Positions 28,678-37,557 of a DNA stretch of 64,000 bases are shown here, piece by piece (within the stretch, counting starts at the first letter, position 1; every line of letters starts with the position of its first letter). Location: contig NZ_JAKZHW010000001.1 of NCBI RefSeq assembly GCF_022568775.1, forward strand, positions 1,922,001-1,986,000. Reading direction: 5' to 3'. A program made the position numbers and the translations under genes. Source of the DNA: Sphingomonas telluris. Its GTDB lineage: Bacteria; Pseudomonadota; Alphaproteobacteria; Sphingomonadales; Sphingomonadaceae. A model generated the notes under the pieces. That model ran no database searches, was not told where the DNA came from, and worked only from the letters and a program-made list of their open reading frames with translations.

Positions 28678-29512
28678 GCCATTTTTCTCCGGCACCGGGA
28701 TCGATCGCGCGGACCAGGTCCGGGTCGATCCTGCGCGTGTTTCCGAACTGACCGGCAGCCGTGACGCCCGTCAGCTGGTCTGGCGCGAAGGCCTTCCGGC
28801 AGTCGGCCCGGACGGCCGCCTCGAGTGGCAGGGACTCACCTCGCCCGACCTCTTTCTCGGTCTTCAGGACGGGCTCGCGCGTTTCTCGGCGATCGAGCAG
28901 CCGCATGGCAACGCCCGCGCTGCTTTCGACACAATCGGCACTCTCGCGCCCGACGAAGCGCCCTTGTTCGCTGCCGCGCTCAGCCTCGCCTGGTGGCACT
29001 CGCGACATCGCTTCTGCGCGAACAGCGGTCACCCGACCGAGCTGGAGCGCGGCGGCTGGTCGCGGAGCTGCCCCGTCTGCGGAGCCCAGCATTTCCCGCG
29101 CGTCGATCCGGTCGTCATCATGCTTGCCGAGCATGACGGCCGCCTGCTGCTCGGCCGCCAGCCGCAATATCCGGCCGGCCGCTACTCGGCGCTCGCGGGC
29201 TTTCTGGAACCGGGCGAGTCGATCGAAGCGGCCGTCGCTCGCGAGTTGCACGAGGAGGCAGGCATCGAAGTCGCGGACGTGACCTATGTCGCCAGCCAGC
29301 CGTGGCCGTTCCCGTCATCGCTCATGATCGGATGTCATGCGCGCGCGCTCGACGCTGATCTGACCATCGATCGGACCGAGCTCGACGATGCCCGTTGGTT
29401 CACTCGCGAAGAGATCGCGGCAGCCCTCGCCGGGGAGGCCGATGCGGCCTTCCTGCCACCCCCGCGCTTCGCAATTGCGCGTACTCTGCTGGACCATTGG
29501 CTGACGGCTTGA
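28667..29512 (+). CDS. nudC: NAD(+) diphosphatase / NAD-cap RNA decapping NUDIX hydrolase
   Basis: Cleaves NADH or NAD caps to nicotinamide mononucleotide and AMP. The NUDIX box is G178 to G199 (GFLEPGESIEAA then RELHEEAG), followed by the NudC-specific SQPWPFPSS. The zinc ribbon has C117, C135 and C138, but the second Cys of the first pair is Ser120 (CANSGH), so the site may use His122 or be weakened. The TTG start lies inside the mutY end. The 281 residues match the family. Confidence 0.92.
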   Translation: MRPEPFFSGTGIDRADQVRVDPARVSELTGSRDARQLVWREGLPAVGPDGRLEWQGLTSPDLFLGLQDGLARFSAIEQPHGNARAAFDTIGTLAPDEAPLFAAALSLAWWHSRHRFCANSGHPTELERGGWSRSCPVCGAQHFPRVDPVVIMLAEHDGRLLLGRQPQYPAGRYSALAGFLEPGESIEAAVARELHEEAGIEVADVTYVASQPWPFPSSLMIGCHARALDADLTIDRTELDDARWFTREEIAAALAGEADAAFLPPPRFAIARTLLDHWLTA

Positions 29513-29588
29513 TGAACGGCTTGGGCACCCCTAAAGGATCGGCGCAAATTCTATCCTAGCAGCCTCGGCAGTCGCCGATCGGAGACCC

Positions 29589-30272
29589 ATGGACGACCGT
29601 TTCAATACCATCGCAGGTTGGGTGCTGTTCGCCGGAATCGTTGCCCTTGGGGCTTCGATCGTCACGGGCGAGACTTTCCACGGCGAGCGCCCGGAGCACA
29701 TGGGCTATCCGATCGAGGGCGTGGTCGAGGAAGGCGCCGGAACCGCGGAGGCCGAGAAGCCGATCGCTTTCTACCTTGCGAGCGCCGATCCGGCCGCGGG
29801 CGAGCAGGTCTTCAAGAAGTGCACCGCCTGCCACAACGCCGACAAGGGCGGCGCCAACGCGCTCGGCCCGAACCTGTGGGGCGTTCTCGGTGAGCCGATC
29901 GGCAAGGGCGCCAATGGCTTCCCGTTCTCGCCCGCGTTGTCGGGCGTCGGCGGAGCCTGGGACTTCGAGAGCTTGAACCACTGGCTGACGAGCCCGAAGA
30001 AGTTCGCTCCGGGCACGAAGATGACCTTTGCGGGGCTCAGCAATCCGCAGGACCGCGCCAACGTGATCGCTTTCCTGAACGCGCACAGCGATCACCAGCA
30101 GCCGCTTCCGGCCGCTCCAGCGGAAGACGCCAAGCCCGCCGAAGCCGCTGGCAAGCCGGGCACCGGCACCAACGACGGTCCGCAGAAGGCGTCCGAGAAG
30201 GAGCCGCTGCCGCCCAAGCTGAATGAGAAGACCAGCGGCGGTAACCCCGAGGCGACGGCGCCGGCGCACTAA
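29589..30272 (+). CDS. Membrane-anchored c-type cytochrome
   Basis: A 227-residue cytochrome resembling CycM/c552. An uncleaved N-terminal helix (about 8-27) anchors a periplasmic class I domain with haem motif C78-T-A-C81-H82 and axial M145 in GTKMTF. The core has the GPNLWGVLG and AHSDH features of mitochondrial-type cytochrome c. The C-terminal 60 residues are Pro/Ala/Lys rich and low in complexity. It probably carries electrons between complex III and an oxidase. The stop codon lies in the loop of a hairpin. Confidence 0.92.
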   Translation: MDDRFNTIAGWVLFAGIVALGASIVTGETFHGERPEHMGYPIEGVVEEGAGTAEAEKPIAFYLASADPAAGEQVFKKCTACHNADKGGANALGPNLWGVLGEPIGKGANGFPFSPALSGVGGAWDFESLNHWLTSPKKFAPGTKMTFAGLSNPQDRANVIAFLNAHSDHQQPLPAAPAEDAKPAEAAGKPGTGTNDGPQKASEKEPLPPKLNEKTSGGNPEATAPAH

Positions 30273-30279
30273 GCGCCGG
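30261..30279. terminator. Hairpin between convergent cytochrome and LOG genes
   Basis: A 7-bp inverted repeat, CCGGCGC and GCGCCGG, with loop ACTAA that includes the cytochrome stop codon. It sits at the junction of two converging genes and could end transcription in both directions. There is no T-run, so it may need Rho or only protect the 3' ends. Confidence 0.45.
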
Positions 30280-30281
30280 GC

Positions 30282-31178
30282 TTACTTCGCCGGTCCGTTC
30301 TGCTCCGGTGCCGGAGCGGGATGCTCTTCGTAGAAGCGCTGCACGAAGTCCCACGCGGACTGCGCATCCTCGCACCAATGGAAGATTTCGAGGTCGTGCG
30401 GCGCAATCACGCCTTCGTCGACCAAAGCCTCGAAATCGACCACGCGCGTCCAGAACTCGCGGCCGAATAAAAGCACGGGCAGCGGCCTGACCTTGCCGGT
30501 CTGGATGAGCGTCAGAAGCTCGAAGAATTCGTCGAACGTCCCGAACCCGCCGGGGAACACCGCGACCGCTCGCGCGCGGAGAAGGAAGTGCATCTTCCTC
30601 AGCGCGAAATAGTGGAACTGGAAGCTGAGGTCGGGCGTGACGTAGCGGTTCGGCAGCTGCTCGTGCGGAAGCACGATGTTGAGGCCGATCGTCTCCGCTC
30701 CCGCCTCGATGGCGCCGCGGTTCGCGGCTTCCATGATCGACGGTCCGCCGCCCGAGCAGACGACGAAGTGGCGCAGCCCTTCTTCGTCGCAGCCGCAATT
30801 GCTGGCGAGCACCGCGAGCTCGCGGGCGACCTCATAATAATGCGACTTGGCCTTGAGGCGTTCGGCCACCGCCCGCTGGCGATCGTCGGTCGCACCGGCC
30901 ACCAGCGCGTCGGCCATCGACGGCTCCGGAATGCGCGCCGAGCCGTAGAAGACGAAGGTCGATCCGATGCCGGCCTCGTTCATCAGCAGCTCGGGCTTCA
31001 GCAGCTCGAGCTGGAAGCGGACGGGGCGGAGATCCTCGCGGAGCAGGAACTCATTGTCCTGGAAGGCGAGCTTGTAGGCTCCGCTCTCGGTTTGCGGGCT
31101 GGAAGGGACGTGCCGAGCCGCTTTCGCGTCGACTTTGGCTTCCGGGAAAATACGCTTGGGCGGTACGGGCTCGGTCAT
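30282..31178 (-). CDS. LOG family protein (TIGR00730-type Rossmann fold)
   Basis: A 298-residue protein with the lysine-decarboxylase-like/LOG fold. The family motif PGGFGTFDE (PGGxGTxxE) and the upstream VVCSGGGPSIMEAANRGA are clear. LOG enzymes remove ribose phosphate from cytokinin nucleotides; bacterial relatives act as nucleotide 5'-monophosphate phosphoribohydrolases. This is the longer group with an N-terminal extension of about 90 residues. The ATG is at the base of a 12-bp hairpin (31178-31210), which may affect translation. Confidence 0.88.
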   Translation of the reverse strand: MTEPVPPKRIFPEAKVDAKAARHVPSSPQTESGAYKLAFQDNEFLLREDLRPVRFQLELLKPELLMNEAGIGSTFVFYGSARIPEPSMADALVAGATDDRQRAVAERLKAKSHYYEVARELAVLASNCGCDEEGLRHFVVCSGGGPSIMEAANRGAIEAGAETIGLNIVLPHEQLPNRYVTPDLSFQFHYFALRKMHFLLRARAVAVFPGGFGTFDEFFELLTLIQTGKVRPLPVLLFGREFWTRVVDFEALVDEGVIAPHDLEIFHWCEDAQSAWDFVQRFYEEHPAPAPEQNGPAK

Positions 31179-31210
31179 TGCCGACGGGCCTTAGCTGAGC
31201 CCGTCGGCAA
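31178..31210 (-). promoter_or_regulatory. 12-bp inverted repeat abutting the LOG start codon
   Basis: Perfect arms TTGCCGACGGGC and GCCCGTCGGCAA with a 9-base loop, lying between creD and the LOG gene. On the minus strand the A of the ATG is the last base of the stem and the only AAGG-like ribosome site spans the loop and the stem. It could be a creD terminator (no T-run) or a translation-controlling structure. Confidence 0.5.
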
Positions 31211-31219
31211 CCCCAAGCG

Positions 31220-32614
31220 TTACGCCAGTTCCTGCTGACGCGGTGCGCCCCAGTCGATCCGGCGTGTCCCGTACATCACACCGGCGAGTGCCGCGAAGAG
31301 CAGCAGCGAGCCGATCAGCAGCGAGTAAGCCTCGAGGCTGAGCAGGATGTAGAGCACTGCATAAAGCGCGACGAGCAGGCCGCCGATGAACCAGGCGCGC
31401 TTCCAGCTTCCGAGGACGGCAGCCGAATAGGCCGTGTTCAATGCGGCTATCGCAGCCGACGCGACGATGTAGGCGGGCGTGAAGCCGATGACTTCTGCGA
31501 AAGCCAGCAGCAGGACGAAGAACAGCACGATCGCCGCGCCCATCAGCAAGTACTCGACCGCCGAAACGCGAACGCCGCCGATGACGTCGAACATCAGCAG
31601 CGCCAGGAACGTGAAGCCGATGAATAGGAAACCGTACTTCGTGGCACGGTTGACCTGCGAATAGAGGTCGACCGGCTGGATGAGACTGATGCTGGCGACC
31701 TGCGGCACGCCCGCATCGCGTGGACCGTCATAAGCCGTCGTCGATGCCGGAGGCACCTTGTCGATGACGTTGCTTTGCCCTGCGTCTGCAGTCGCAACCA
31801 GCGACTTGCCTAGCGCGAGGTTGCCGATGCGGTATTCGGCCTTGAAGCCGTTCGCGGCGACCGTTCGCTTCTCGGGAAGGAAGTCGCCGCCGAAGCTCGG
31901 GTGGGGCCAGGCGGAACGGACGGTCCAAACCGTTTCGCCGGCTTGCGGGGCCAGCGTCAGCGAGGAATTGCCCCGCAGGCCAAAATCGTAGCGCACGGTG
32001 ATCGGCCGGCTGGCAAGCTGGGTAGCGTCAACGAACGCAAAGAAGCCGCGACCTCCGCCGCTACCGCCGCCCGGCTGAAGCCTGAGCGGCGCGCTGTTGA
32101 CGACGACGCTCGGGTTCGCGCCGAGGCCCCGCGCATCGCTCACCCCGAAGCGGAGCTCTGCTCGAGTCAGGTCCATCGATCCGGGCTCGACGCCATGCCG
32201 CGCGAGGTCGGGCGGAAAGGCGAAACGCGCTGCTCCCTCGAGCTTCGCATCGTACACAACCGCCTCGTAGATCGACCGCTTCCGCCGTTCCGGAGCGACG
32301 GACGTAATGACCGTCGAGACCTCCGGCGAAAGGCTGAGCTCCCGCACCACCTGGCGAGTGCGCGTTACGCTTTGCCCGTTTTCGACCACGGTCTCGGTCG
32401 ACGTCGCCTTGTACGGAATCACGATGACTGGGCCGGAGATCGCCTGCGGTCCGCCCCACCCTTCCGTGATGGAGGCGGTCGCTTCCTGCGATTGCGTCTG
32501 ACGGTCGTAGACGAGGAGCCACACCGAAAAAAGCGGGATGACGAGCGCGGCGCCCACCAGGATCGCCAAGAGGAATTTGAACCCCGGCGTACGTGTGCCT
32601 TCAGATCGAAACAC
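31220..32614 (-). CDS. creD: Inner membrane protein CreD
   Basis: A 464-residue membrane protein of the CreD/CET family. One N-terminal helix (about 13-35) is followed by a large periplasmic domain with the conserved AISGPVIVIPY and PTRSAWPHPSFGGDFLP-like segments (here VRSAWPHPSFGGDFLPEKR), then about five C-terminal helices, including YLLMGAAIVLFFVLLLAFAE. In enterics creD is controlled by CreBC and affects envelope integrity and colicin or beta-lactam responses. No creBC genes are adjacent. The start is GTG 32614 with AGGGAG upstream. Confidence 0.92.
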   Translation of the reverse strand: MFRSEGTRTPGFKFLLAILVGAALVIPLFSVWLLVYDRQTQSQEATASITEGWGGPQAISGPVIVIPYKATSTETVVENGQSVTRTRQVVRELSLSPEVSTVITSVAPERRKRSIYEAVVYDAKLEGAARFAFPPDLARHGVEPGSMDLTRAELRFGVSDARGLGANPSVVVNSAPLRLQPGGGSGGGRGFFAFVDATQLASRPITVRYDFGLRGNSSLTLAPQAGETVWTVRSAWPHPSFGGDFLPEKRTVAANGFKAEYRIGNLALGKSLVATADAGQSNVIDKVPPASTTAYDGPRDAGVPQVASISLIQPVDLYSQVNRATKYGFLFIGFTFLALLMFDVIGGVRVSAVEYLLMGAAIVLFFVLLLAFAEVIGFTPAYIVASAAIAALNTAYSAAVLGSWKRAWFIGGLLVALYAVLYILLSLEAYSLLIGSLLLFAALAGVMYGTRRIDWGAPRQQELA

Positions 32615-32620
32615 GAGATT

Positions 32621-32644
32621 CTCCCTGTTTTCCTTTAGAGGGAG
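32621..32644 (-). promoter_or_regulatory. Hairpin covering the creD ribosome binding site
   Basis: CTCCCT and AGGGAG pair across a 12-base loop just upstream of creD on the minus strand; the AGGGAG arm is the likely Shine-Dalgarno, 6-7 bases before the GTG. A 6-bp stem could reduce initiation. Weak evidence. Confidence 0.3.
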
Positions 32645-32753
32645 CAGTGTGGCCCAAACGGGGGTGAGCGGCATGAGCGACTTCTGACCTTTCGCTGAAA
32701 AGGCCAAACTGCAGTGCGGCGGTCAAGCCCGCGCAGAGCCCGACGAACGGACT

Positions 32754-33212
32754 TCAGGAATCCAGCAATTGCTTGCGCTGTTCCGGCGTCAGCAGCTCGC
32801 AATACTCCGACTTGCCGAACCATCGATAACGGTTCCGGGCGACCAAGTCGTACACCCAGTCACGCAATCCGCGCGGCATGACCCTGAAGCCATTGAGCAG
32901 CCGCCACGGCCCGCCGAGCTCGTGGAACAGGCGGAAATATCCGTCGCTCTTGGTCCAACCGCGGCCGTCGACGATCAACAGATAGCTCTCGTCGATCGGC
33001 ATGCCGTAATGCGCATACAGCGCCCGGCCCACTGCCGACTGCGCCGAGGCGAATGCGATCCGCGCCTTGTTGTCGTGCCGCATCAGGAAGGATGAGCCGC
33101 TCGAGCACAGGACGCACACACCGTCAAACAGGAAGAGCGCCCGGCCATCGTCGAAATCCGGAACGTCCGGATCGGAGCGGTAATCGTATGCAGTGCCCTC
33201 AAGCAGCGGCAT
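32754..33212 (-). CDS. DCC family thiol-disulfide oxidoreductase (DUF393)
   Basis: A 152-residue protein of the DCC family, named for its conserved Asp-Cys-Cys pattern: FDGVCVLC with C33 and C36. The rest follows the family (SDGYFRLFHELGGPWRLL, then WVYDLVARNRYRWFGK). A thioredoxin-like redox role is predicted, without a known substrate. Its ATG lies within the end of the damaged saccharopine dehydrogenase-like gene (14-base overlap), so the two were one transcription unit. Confidence 0.88.
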   Translation of the reverse strand: MPLLEGTAYDYRSDPDVPDFDDGRALFLFDGVCVLCSSGSSFLMRHDNKARIAFASAQSAVGRALYAHYGMPIDESYLLIVDGRGWTKSDGYFRLFHELGGPWRLLNGFRVMPRGLRDWVYDLVARNRYRWFGKSEYCELLTPEQRKQLLDS

Positions 33213-34316
33213 CGGCGCCTTCCACTACGACGGAGATGTCCAGTCCCTTCAGTGCATCGAGATATTCCGGCAAGTCGATGAGGTCGAGGCAGGCCCGTGC
33301 TCCGGCAGCAATCTGCTCGCCCGCGGCAATGCGCCGGGCAAGGAGGATTGCGGGAATGCAGGGGATATTCGGCCCATGCACCTGCCGCGCGTCATGAAGA
33401 TGCGCACGGTTTTCGCGCGGCCATCTGTTCCCTTGCCCTCCAGGACCATGTGGAAACCGCTCTTGTCTGAACCGAGGGGATCGAAAAGGAACGACAGCTT
33501 GAGCAGCCGGTCCGCGTAGGGCGAGAGCGACTTCGCGAGGCCCAGCCGCACGCCCCAGCTGAGCAGCCAGGTACCGAAGTGGAGGAGCTTCACTTCGTGA
33601 CCCGCCACGAAGCGCAAGTCGCGAAGCTCGGGATAGCGCTCGGGAAAAAGGTCGAGGTCGGGAATGTCGCAATAGCCGAACACGCGCAGGCCAAGCTCGG
33701 GATAATGGACCCCGTGAAGGCCCTGCCAGCCGAAGACCCGCTCGCGTTTTCCCTCTGCGAGAATGGTAAACGGCTTGCCCACGTAGCTCAGGATCGCGGC
33801 AGCGGTTCCCAAACCTCGGTTCGTGGCTTGCGCGGCAGCGATGCCCTAGACCGCGCTCTCGAGTGTCGCGAAGTGCGGCTTGTAATGGTCGATGCAAGCG
33901 GCGGTCAGGCAGGGCACGGAACTGGCGCCCGCAATGACTGCGACGCCGGCCGCACGAGCGTCCGCATCAAGCTCCCCGATGTTCGCGACGAACTGCCGGG
34001 CGTCCGCGAGATCGCAATAGTGCGCGCCGGCTTCGATCGCGGCGCCGGCGACCCGATAGTCCTGTGATTGAAAGGGTCCGGTCGTATGGATCACGAAGTC
34101 CGGACCGATCTCACGCAGCCGTCCGGCGATATCGCCATCAATGTCTAGCGCGCATCCGCTCGCGGGATTCACGGCATTTAGAGAGGCCGCGAATTCATCG
34201 GCGCGTGATTGGGATCGCCCGCCGATAAGAAGCGCGATGTTCTCATCTTGGGCAAGCGCACGGGCGATGTATCCCCCGAAATTCCCGTAGCCGCCGATGA
34301 TGAGAACCCGCTTCAC
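33199..34316 (-). pseudogene. Saccharopine dehydrogenase-like gene with nonsense and frameshift
   Basis: The frame begins at GTG 34316 (VKRVLIIGGYGNFGG, a Rossmann motif) and continues with THTTGPFQSQDY-type family features to an in-frame TAG at 33846-33848. The same frame then resumes as GIAAAQATNRGLGTAAAILSY and runs on as normal family sequence until about 33385-33400, where a missing base (or two extra) moves the coding to another frame, which ends GPNIPCIPAILLARR to DAAA at 33199. An intact gene would give about 370 residues. Either it is decaying or the assembly contains errors. The family is NAD(P)-binding; substrate unknown. Confidence 0.75.
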
Positions 34317-34763
34317 CAGCCCGGCTTGGCGACCATCAGGTAAAAGACGAAATAAAAGTCCGCCGAACGCCGGCCAGCCAAGCGCGAACCAGCGCCGCCG
34401 GAGACTCTCGAAACGCGCTTCATAGAACGCGTCACCGGCGACCTTCGCCTCCAGCATCCGGCACATACGGATCTGCAGCCAGACGACGGGCAGCCAGCAC
34501 AGGCCGGCGAGCAGGTACAGCGCGTAGCTGAGAAGCAGCCAGCGATCCGACCATTCGAACCCCGCCCGCGCGATCATCCATGCGCCGGTCAGTGGTTGCA
34601 GCACCACCGCGGGCAGCGTGAAGAAATAGTCCGCCCGGACTGTCGTCCTCGCCGCAAACAGGCGCGCGGCGTCATCCGCGTTACACGACGACCAGAAGAA
34701 GAATGCCGTGCCAATGCCCGTCCCGAACAAGTGCAGCGCTTTCACGAGGGCATAGATGCCCAC
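34313..34763 (-). pseudogene. DUF2269 membrane protein with C-terminal frameshift
   Basis: Starts ATG 34763 (MGIYALVKALHLFG) and has four helices with the DUF2269 pattern (TGIGTAFFFW, VVLQPLTGAWMI, LAGLCWLPVVWLQIRM). Near 34355-34362 one extra base shifts the frame, so that the reading runs on into the downstream dehydrogenase. In the other frame the expected end FYFVFYLMVAKPGW and a TGA appear, with that TGA overlapping the dehydrogenase GTG start in the GTGA style used elsewhere here. So the apparent 305-residue fusion is more likely a frameshift than a real fusion. Confidence 0.65.
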
Positions 34764-34819
34764 GCCTGGCGTGCCCCTCTAGCTCTGACGGATGAGCGCC
34801 GAGCCTCCGGCGGCCTCGC

Positions 34820-36619
34820 TCAATACACGCGCGCCTTGGGCTTGATGTACGAGATCTCATCGGTGAGCGTGAAGTCGTGGACCGGCCGGTAGTCGATCCT
34901 CACGGCGCCACCCTTGCCGCCCCAGCCTTCGAACCATGAAGCGGTGTGCTTCATCCAGTTCTTGTCGTCGCGATCGGGGTAGTCTTCCTGCATGTGCGCG
35001 CCGCGGCTTTCCTTGCGGTTCGCCGCGCAGTGCATGGTGACGACGGCCTGCGAGACGAGGTTGTCGAGTTCCAGCGTCTCCACGAGGTCGCTGTTCCAGA
35101 TGAGGCTGCGGTCGCCGACGCGGATGTCCTCCATCTTCTTGTAGACGGCGTCGATCTTCGCTTGCCCTTCGGCGAGCGTGCGGTTGGTGCGGAACACGGC
35201 GCAATCTGCCTGCATCGTGCGCTGCATTTCCAGCCGGATCTCGGCCGTGGGCGTGTTGCCCTGCGCGTTGCGGAAGTGATCTAGCCGAGCGAGCGCCAGA
35301 TCGGCGGAATCCTTCGGCAGTTCCTTCTGCGGTGCGTTAGCCTTGAGGATTTCGCCGAGGCGCAGGCCCGCTGCACGGCCGAACACCACAAGGTCGATCA
35401 GGCTGTTGGAGCCCAGCCGGTTGGCGCCGTGCACCGACACGCATGCCGCTTCGCCGACCGCGAACAGGCCGGGCACGACCGCATCCGGATTGCCGTCGCG
35501 AAGCGTCACCACCTCGCCGTGGAAGTTCGTCGGGATGCCGCCCATGTTGTAGTGGACGGTCGGGACCACCGGCACCGGCTGGCGCGTGAGGTCGACCCCC
35601 GCGAAGGTCTTGGCAGTCTCCGTGATGCCTGGAAGCCGCTCCGCCAGCACGTTCGGATCGAGGTGATCGAGGTGCAGGAAGATGTGGTCCTTGTTCTCGC
35701 CGACGCCCCGGCCCTCGCGGATTTCCATCGCCATCGAGCGCGAGACGACGTCGCGGCTGGCAAGATCCTTCGCGTGTGGCGCGTAGCGCTCCATGAAGCG
35801 CTCGCCTTCGGAGTTGGTGAGGTAGCCGCCCTCACCCCGCGCGCCCTCGGTGATCAGCACGCCCGCGCCGTAGATGCCCGTCGGGTGGAACTGCACGAAC
35901 TCCATGTCCTGCAGCGGAAGGCCGGCGCGCAGCACCATCGCATTGCCGTCACCGGTGCAGGTGTGCGCCGACGTCGCGGAGAAGTACGCACGGCCGTATC
36001 CGCCCGTCGCAAGCACGACCGACTGCGCGCGGAAACGGTGGATCGAACCATCGTCCATGCACAGTGCGACGACGCCGCGGCAGGCGCCGTCTTCCATGAT
36101 CAGGTCGAGCGCAAAATATTCCACGAAGAAGTCGGCGTCGTACTTCAGGCTCTGTTGGTAGAGCGTGTGAAGCATGGCGTGTCCGGTGCGGTCCGCGGCC
36201 GCGCAGGTGCGCTGCGCCGCCGGGCCCTCACCCATGTTCTGCGTCATGCCGCCGAAGGCGCGCTGGTAGATCTTGCCTTCCTTGGTGCGGCTGAACGGCA
36301 TGCCGGCATGTTCGAGCTCAATCACTGCAGCAGGCGCTTCGCGACAAAGGTATTCGATCGCGTCCTGGTCGCCGAGCCAGTCCGACCCCTTCACGGTGTC
36401 GTACATGTGCCAGGTCCAGTGGTCCGGGCCCATGTTGCCGAGGCTCGCAGCGATCCCGCCCTGCGCCGCGACCGTATGGCTGCGCGTCGGGAAAACTTTC
36501 GTGATGCAGGCGGTCTTCAGCCCCTGGTTCGCCGCGCCCATGGTCGTCCGGAGACCCGCACCGCCGGCGCCCACGACGACGACGTCATAGGTGTGGTCGA
36601 TAATCTTGTAGGCGCTCAA
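34820..36619 (-). CDS. sdhA: Succinate dehydrogenase flavoprotein subunit
   Basis: The 599-residue FAD subunit of complex II. The N-terminal Rossmann [11 protein letters not shown] and the FAD-attachment region [10 protein letters not shown] (H48 as covalent ligand) are present, as are the [41 protein letters not shown] and [11 protein letters not shown] segments. It ends in the usual KPKARVY. Its ATG overlaps the sdhD stop by four bases. The iron-sulfur subunit gene sdhB does not follow, although it often does. Confidence 0.98.
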   Translation of the reverse strand: MSAYKIIDHTYDVVVVGAGGAGLRTTMGAANQGLKTACITKVFPTRSHTVAAQGGIAASLGNMGPDHWTWHMYDTVKGSDWLGDQDAIEYLCREAPAAVIELEHAGMPFSRTKEGKIYQRAFGGMTQNMGEGPAAQRTCAAADRTGHAMLHTLYQQSLKYDADFFVEYFALDLIMEDGACRGVVALCMDDGSIHRFRAQSVVLATGGYGRAYFSATSAHTCTGDGNAMVLRAGLPLQDMEFVQFHPTGIYGAGVLITEGARGEGGYLTNSEGERFMERYAPHAKDLASRDVVSRSMAMEIREGRGVGENKDHIFLHLDHLDPNVLAERLPGITETAKTFAGVDLTRQPVPVVPTVHYNMGGIPTNFHGEVVTLRDGNPDAVVPGLFAVGEAACVSVHGANRLGSNSLIDLVVFGRAAGLRLGEILKANAPQKELPKDSADLALARLDHFRNAQGNTPTAEIRLEMQRTMQADCAVFRTNRTLAEGQAKIDAVYKKMEDIRVGDRSLIWNSDLVETLELDNLVSQAVVTMHCAANRKESRGAHMQEDYPDRDDKNWMKHTASWFEGWGGKGGAVRIDYRPVHDFTLTDEISYIKPKARVY

Positions 36620-37011
36620 GCTGCGCCTCCGAATGCGATCTTGCCGAGCGCGAACAGCGCCAGCGCCGCGCCGCCGACCGCAAGGAACAGCAGCAGCGTA
36701 TTCAACGCGAAATTGTTGCCGGGCTCATGGACGTAATCGTCGACGACTACCTTCAGCCCATCGAGGCCATGGTAGAAGGACGTGACCACGAACAGCGCCA
36801 TCGGCACGGCGCCCCACGGCGTCTGCAGCCACTCGCGGACCGTTGCAGAGTCCAGCGTCGGCAGGAACAGCAGCGACGCGATCAGCCACACACCGAGGAA
36901 AAGCAGCGCGACGCTGCTGACCCGCTCGCCGATCCAGTGCTCGCCGCCTTCGCGCGCGGAGCCGAGGCCGCGGACGCGCTTCAGCTCCGTCGAGCTGTTA
37001 CCGACGCTCAT
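36616..37011 (-). CDS. sdhD: Succinate dehydrogenase membrane anchor subunit
   Basis: A 131-residue three-helix subunit with the family features [18 protein letters not shown] and [19 protein letters not shown], where the His and the DY motif help bind haem b and quinone. It overlaps sdhC and sdhA by four bases on either side, so the three are translationally coupled. Confidence 0.93.
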   Translation of the reverse strand: MSVGNSSTELKRVRGLGSAREGGEHWIGERVSSVALLFLGVWLIASLLFLPTLDSATVREWLQTPWGAVPMALFVVTSFYHGLDGLKVVVDDYVHEPGNNFALNTLLLFLAVGGAALALFALGKIAFGGAA

Positions 37012-37403
37012 TTCACGCCTCCCAGAAGGTAGAACCAGAGCGCCGCGGTTAGAATGACCGATCCCACGATCGTTGCGATTGCCGACGTTCTGTTCACGCC
37101 AAGCTCGAACGCCTCACCCGTGTCCATGAACAGGTGGCGGATGCCCGAAAGCAGATGCTGGAAAAACGCCCAAGTGAGCCCGATCAGGACGACCAACCCG
37201 AGCCAGTGCGTCGCTGCACTGTTGAAGGTGGCATAGCCTTCGCGGTCGCCGGCGAGCGCCAGCAGCCACCAGGTCAGGACAGCGAGACCGGCAACGGCCA
37301 GTGCGCCGCCGGTAATGCGGTGGAGGATGGAAACTGTCATCCCCGGTCCCCAGCGCCAGACACTGAGGTGCGGCGACAGCGGTCGCGCGCGTTGTTCGGC
37401 CAT
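37008..37403 (-). CDS. sdhC: Succinate dehydrogenase cytochrome b556 subunit
   Basis: A 131-residue membrane subunit. RPLSPHLSVWRWGPGMTVSI, including SILHRITG, is the SdhC signature, and HLLSGIRHLFMDTGE contains the haem-ligand His. First gene of the sdhC-sdhD-sdhA unit. Its ATG faces the chemotaxis-receptor gene across 154 bases, which should hold both promoters; I cannot pick out convincing -35/-10 boxes. Confidence 0.95.
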   Translation of the reverse strand: MAEQRARPLSPHLSVWRWGPGMTVSILHRITGGALAVAGLAVLTWWLLALAGDREGYATFNSAATHWLGLVVLIGLTWAFFQHLLSGIRHLFMDTGEAFELGVNRTSAIATIVGSVILTAALWFYLLGGVK

Positions 37404-37557
37404 GCGGCATCCCTTTTCGATTGCGCTGCCCGCTTAAGCGCCGGTTCGCCCCGAACGCAAGATTTGCGAAGTCCGGCGGCCGCCTAACTCGCCCTTAACC
37501 ATTGTCGGCGCATGTCGGCCTCAACAGTCGATCTCGGGAATTCGGAGACTATTGGGC

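Noticed and set aside
33846..34763. A genuine DUF2269-saccharopine dehydrogenase fusion protein
   Set aside because: The normal DUF2269 C-terminus and its stop are present in another frame, overlapping a good GTG start, so a frameshift explains the fusion better.
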